Part shown: positions 60,305-61,440 of the stretch, one piece after another | Layout of the letters: each line of letters starts with the position of its first letter | How positions within the stretch are numbered: the first letter of the stretch is position 1 | Origin: Desulfobacteraceae bacterium | GTDB taxonomy: Bacteria; Desulfobacterota; Desulfobacteria; Desulfobacterales; Desulfolunaceae | Length of the DNA stretch: 61,440 nucleotides | Direction: 5' to 3' | Assembly (NCBI GenBank): GCA_013619155.1 | Contig: JABXKT010000004.1 | Location: 1-61,440 of the forward strand | The notes under the pieces: model-generated | What the model was told of the DNA's origin: nothing | Seen by the model: only the letters and a program-made list of their open reading frames with translations | Database searches by the model: none | Program-made: the position numbers and the translations under genes

Positions 60305-61440
60305 CTATCCCTTACTATCAGGCGTCTCCCCACCACTCTTGGCATACTGCCCCTTCAACAGGGGACGATACCTGTCAACAATACGGGCAAGGGCCCCTTT
60401 TCTCCCTTCAGCAAGGGAGGCGGCCCTGGGGGTATCGATCTTGGTGGGATCCACGGGCCTGCCACGGAGCTTCATACGAAAACAGAGATGGGGACCGGTG
60501 GCAAGGCCCGTAGAGCCCACATATCCGATGAGGTCTCCCTGCGCCACCCTATTTCCGGTGCGCATGCCCTTGGCAAAACGGGACATATGCAGATAACCGC
60601 TCTCGTACCCGTTACTGTGGGTAATGAGGATATGGTTACCCGAGCTGTTATTGGTGGCCACCCGCTTCAAGATCCCACTACCGATGGCATAGATAGGCGT
60701 CCCTGTGGCGGCCGCATAATCCACCCCGTAGTGGGGTTTGTAACGCTTTTGAATGGGGTGATAGCGCCGCAGGGAGAAGCCGGAAGAGATACGGGTAAAG
60801 GCCACCGGGGTTTTCAAAAAGGCGTGGCGTAGATTTTTACCTTCCCGCGAATAGTATTGATCCGTGCCATCCCCCGCCTCCATGAGATACGCCTCATGGG
60901 TATCACCACGATTCACAAACTCTGCCGCCAGGATCTTCCCATACCCCTTAAACACCTTCTCGATATACCGCTTCTCCACAAGCACCGAAAAAGAGTCGCC
61001 CACCCGAAGGTCCCGGATAAAATCAATCTCCCAGCCAAAGAGGTTGCCGATGCGCACGGCAAGGCTTGGCCCCTCACCGATCTCGGCCATGGCCCCATAC
61101 AAGGAGGTGCGGATCTCACCCTTAATCTGCACCATTGTCACATCATAGACGATGGGCTTAATGGCCGCTGTATAGGAGTCCCCATCCGGGAGGACCTCCA
61201 GATAACTCTCCGCATCGATCATGTACTCAAAACGGCTGAACTGATCTTCGAGGGTGGCGACCCGATACGGCTTTCCCACACGAATCTTTGTTAAATCATA
61301 GACCGGCTTGCAGGCCCCGGCAAAGGCATGAACCTCTGCGGGAGAGAGCCATTTTTTCAGGAGAAAGGCCACCGTATTGCCCGGGATCACCTTCCCTTTA
61401 AAGAGGGACTCTTTCGGGGGCAGGGGCACAGGGGCAGCAG
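60305..61440 (-). CDS. M23-family murein peptidase (MepM-like), 5' end beyond the window
   Basis: At least 374 residues are visible, and the frame is open at the window end, so the start and any signal peptide lie outside; a proline-rich linker (PVPLPP) is at the visible start. The N-terminal part has OapA/LysM-like regions, and residues ~230-340 form the M23 fold: PHYGVDYAAATGTPIYA (HxxxD zinc pair), SNGYESGYLHMSRF, and ATGPHLCFRMK. The last is normally HLH, so the third zinc ligand is Cys rather than His. It may cut peptidoglycan or be a binding-only variant. A decayed copy of its 3' end lies just downstream. Confidence 0.85.
   Translation of the reverse strand, partial: AAPVPLPPKESLFKGKVIPGNTVAFLLKKWLSPAEVHAFAGACKPVYDLTKIRVGKPYRVATLEDQFSRFEYMIDAESYLEVLPDGDSYTAAIKPIVYDVTMVQIKGEIRTSLYGAMAEIGEGPSLAVRIGNLFGWEIDFIRDLRVGDSFSVLVEKRYIEKVFKGYGKILAAEFVNRGDTHEAYLMEAGDGTDQYYSREGKNLRHAFLKTPVAFTRISSGFSLRRYHPIQKRYKPHYGVDYAAATGTPIYAIGSGILKRVATNNSSGNHILITHSNGYESGYLHMSRFAKGMRTGNRVAQGDLIGYVGSTGLATGPHLCFRMKLRGRPVDPTKIDTPRAASLAEGRKGALARIVDRYRPLLKGQYAKSGGETPDSKG

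Noticed and set aside
59737..60345. A 202-codon leftward frame with 13-residue repeats
   Set aside because: It runs antisense into the corrinoid gene at one end and into the relic of the M23 gene at the other, and has no ribosome-binding site.

Overview
The window looks like a chromosomal segment of an anaerobic, sulfate-reducer-like Desulfobacterota (former Deltaproteobacteria), probably Desulfobacterales. The clues are a rubredoxin / rubredoxin:oxygen oxidoreductase (ROO) oxygen-defence set, a DVU0298-type HEAT protein, a corrinoid methyltransferase module, a biotin cluster carrying its own fatty-acid-synthase-like genes, and a GC-rich coding style in which AT-rich stretches are mostly intergenic. 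A Desulfoluna-like genus is only a guess. No rRNA, tRNA or CRISPR array was recognised.

Layout. 1-1.8 kb: start of a ZraS-like sensor kinase (leftward, cut by the window edge), divergent from a zraP-like periplasmic metal-stress gene with a sigma-54 promoter, then a SHOCT-domain protein. 2.3-6.1 kb: pstSCAB phosphate importer, with a possible 237-bp MITE-like element between pstS and pstC. 6.3-10.9 kb: redox/oxygen-defence genes (flavin-reductase/phosphatase-like fusion, NADH:rubredoxin reductase-rubredoxin-rubrerythrin fusion, rubredoxin, ROO). 11.4-13.5 kb: DsrE-like, HEAT and Rossmann-like proteins. 14.1-22.3 kb: leftward biotin region, bioD-pseudouridine synthase, then bioB-dehydratase-reductase, ACP, ketosynthase-hotdog-bioF. 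22.4-31.4 kb: Fe-S protein, thioesterase, exonuclease, IHF, TrmN6, DciA, HflKC, a COX24-like microprotein and FmdB. 31.5-33.6 kb: groESL. 33.8-38.8 kb: complete tol-pal set. 39.4-41.7 kb: ruvCAB. 41.7-43.4 kb: CYTH protein, rplM-rpsI. 43.9-47.9 kb: LTA-synthase-like enzyme and small proteins. 48.1-54.6 kb: tripartite RND efflux pump. 55.0-59.9 kb: TRAP solute-binding protein, UroD-family methyltransferase, IclR regulator and corrinoid protein. 59.9-61.4 kb: a 39-bp tandem repeat, a decayed copy of the 3' end of the neighbouring gene, and an M23 peptidase running off the window.

How the genes work together. NADH -> rubredoxin reductase -> rubredoxin -> ROO forms an oxygen-reducing chain encoded in consecutive genes. 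The biotin region encodes ketosynthase, ketoreductase, two hotdog proteins and an ACP between bioB and bioF, which suggests a dedicated route to the pimeloyl thioester. The IclR gene lies between two transcription units whose upstream regions share a 46-bp block (34 of 46 identical), which suggests one regulon for methyl-group use.

The most unusual structural feature is a modular family of intergenic repeats in about ten clusters. Its central hairpin has arms that differ between copies yet remain complementary, so the structure appears to be under selection.
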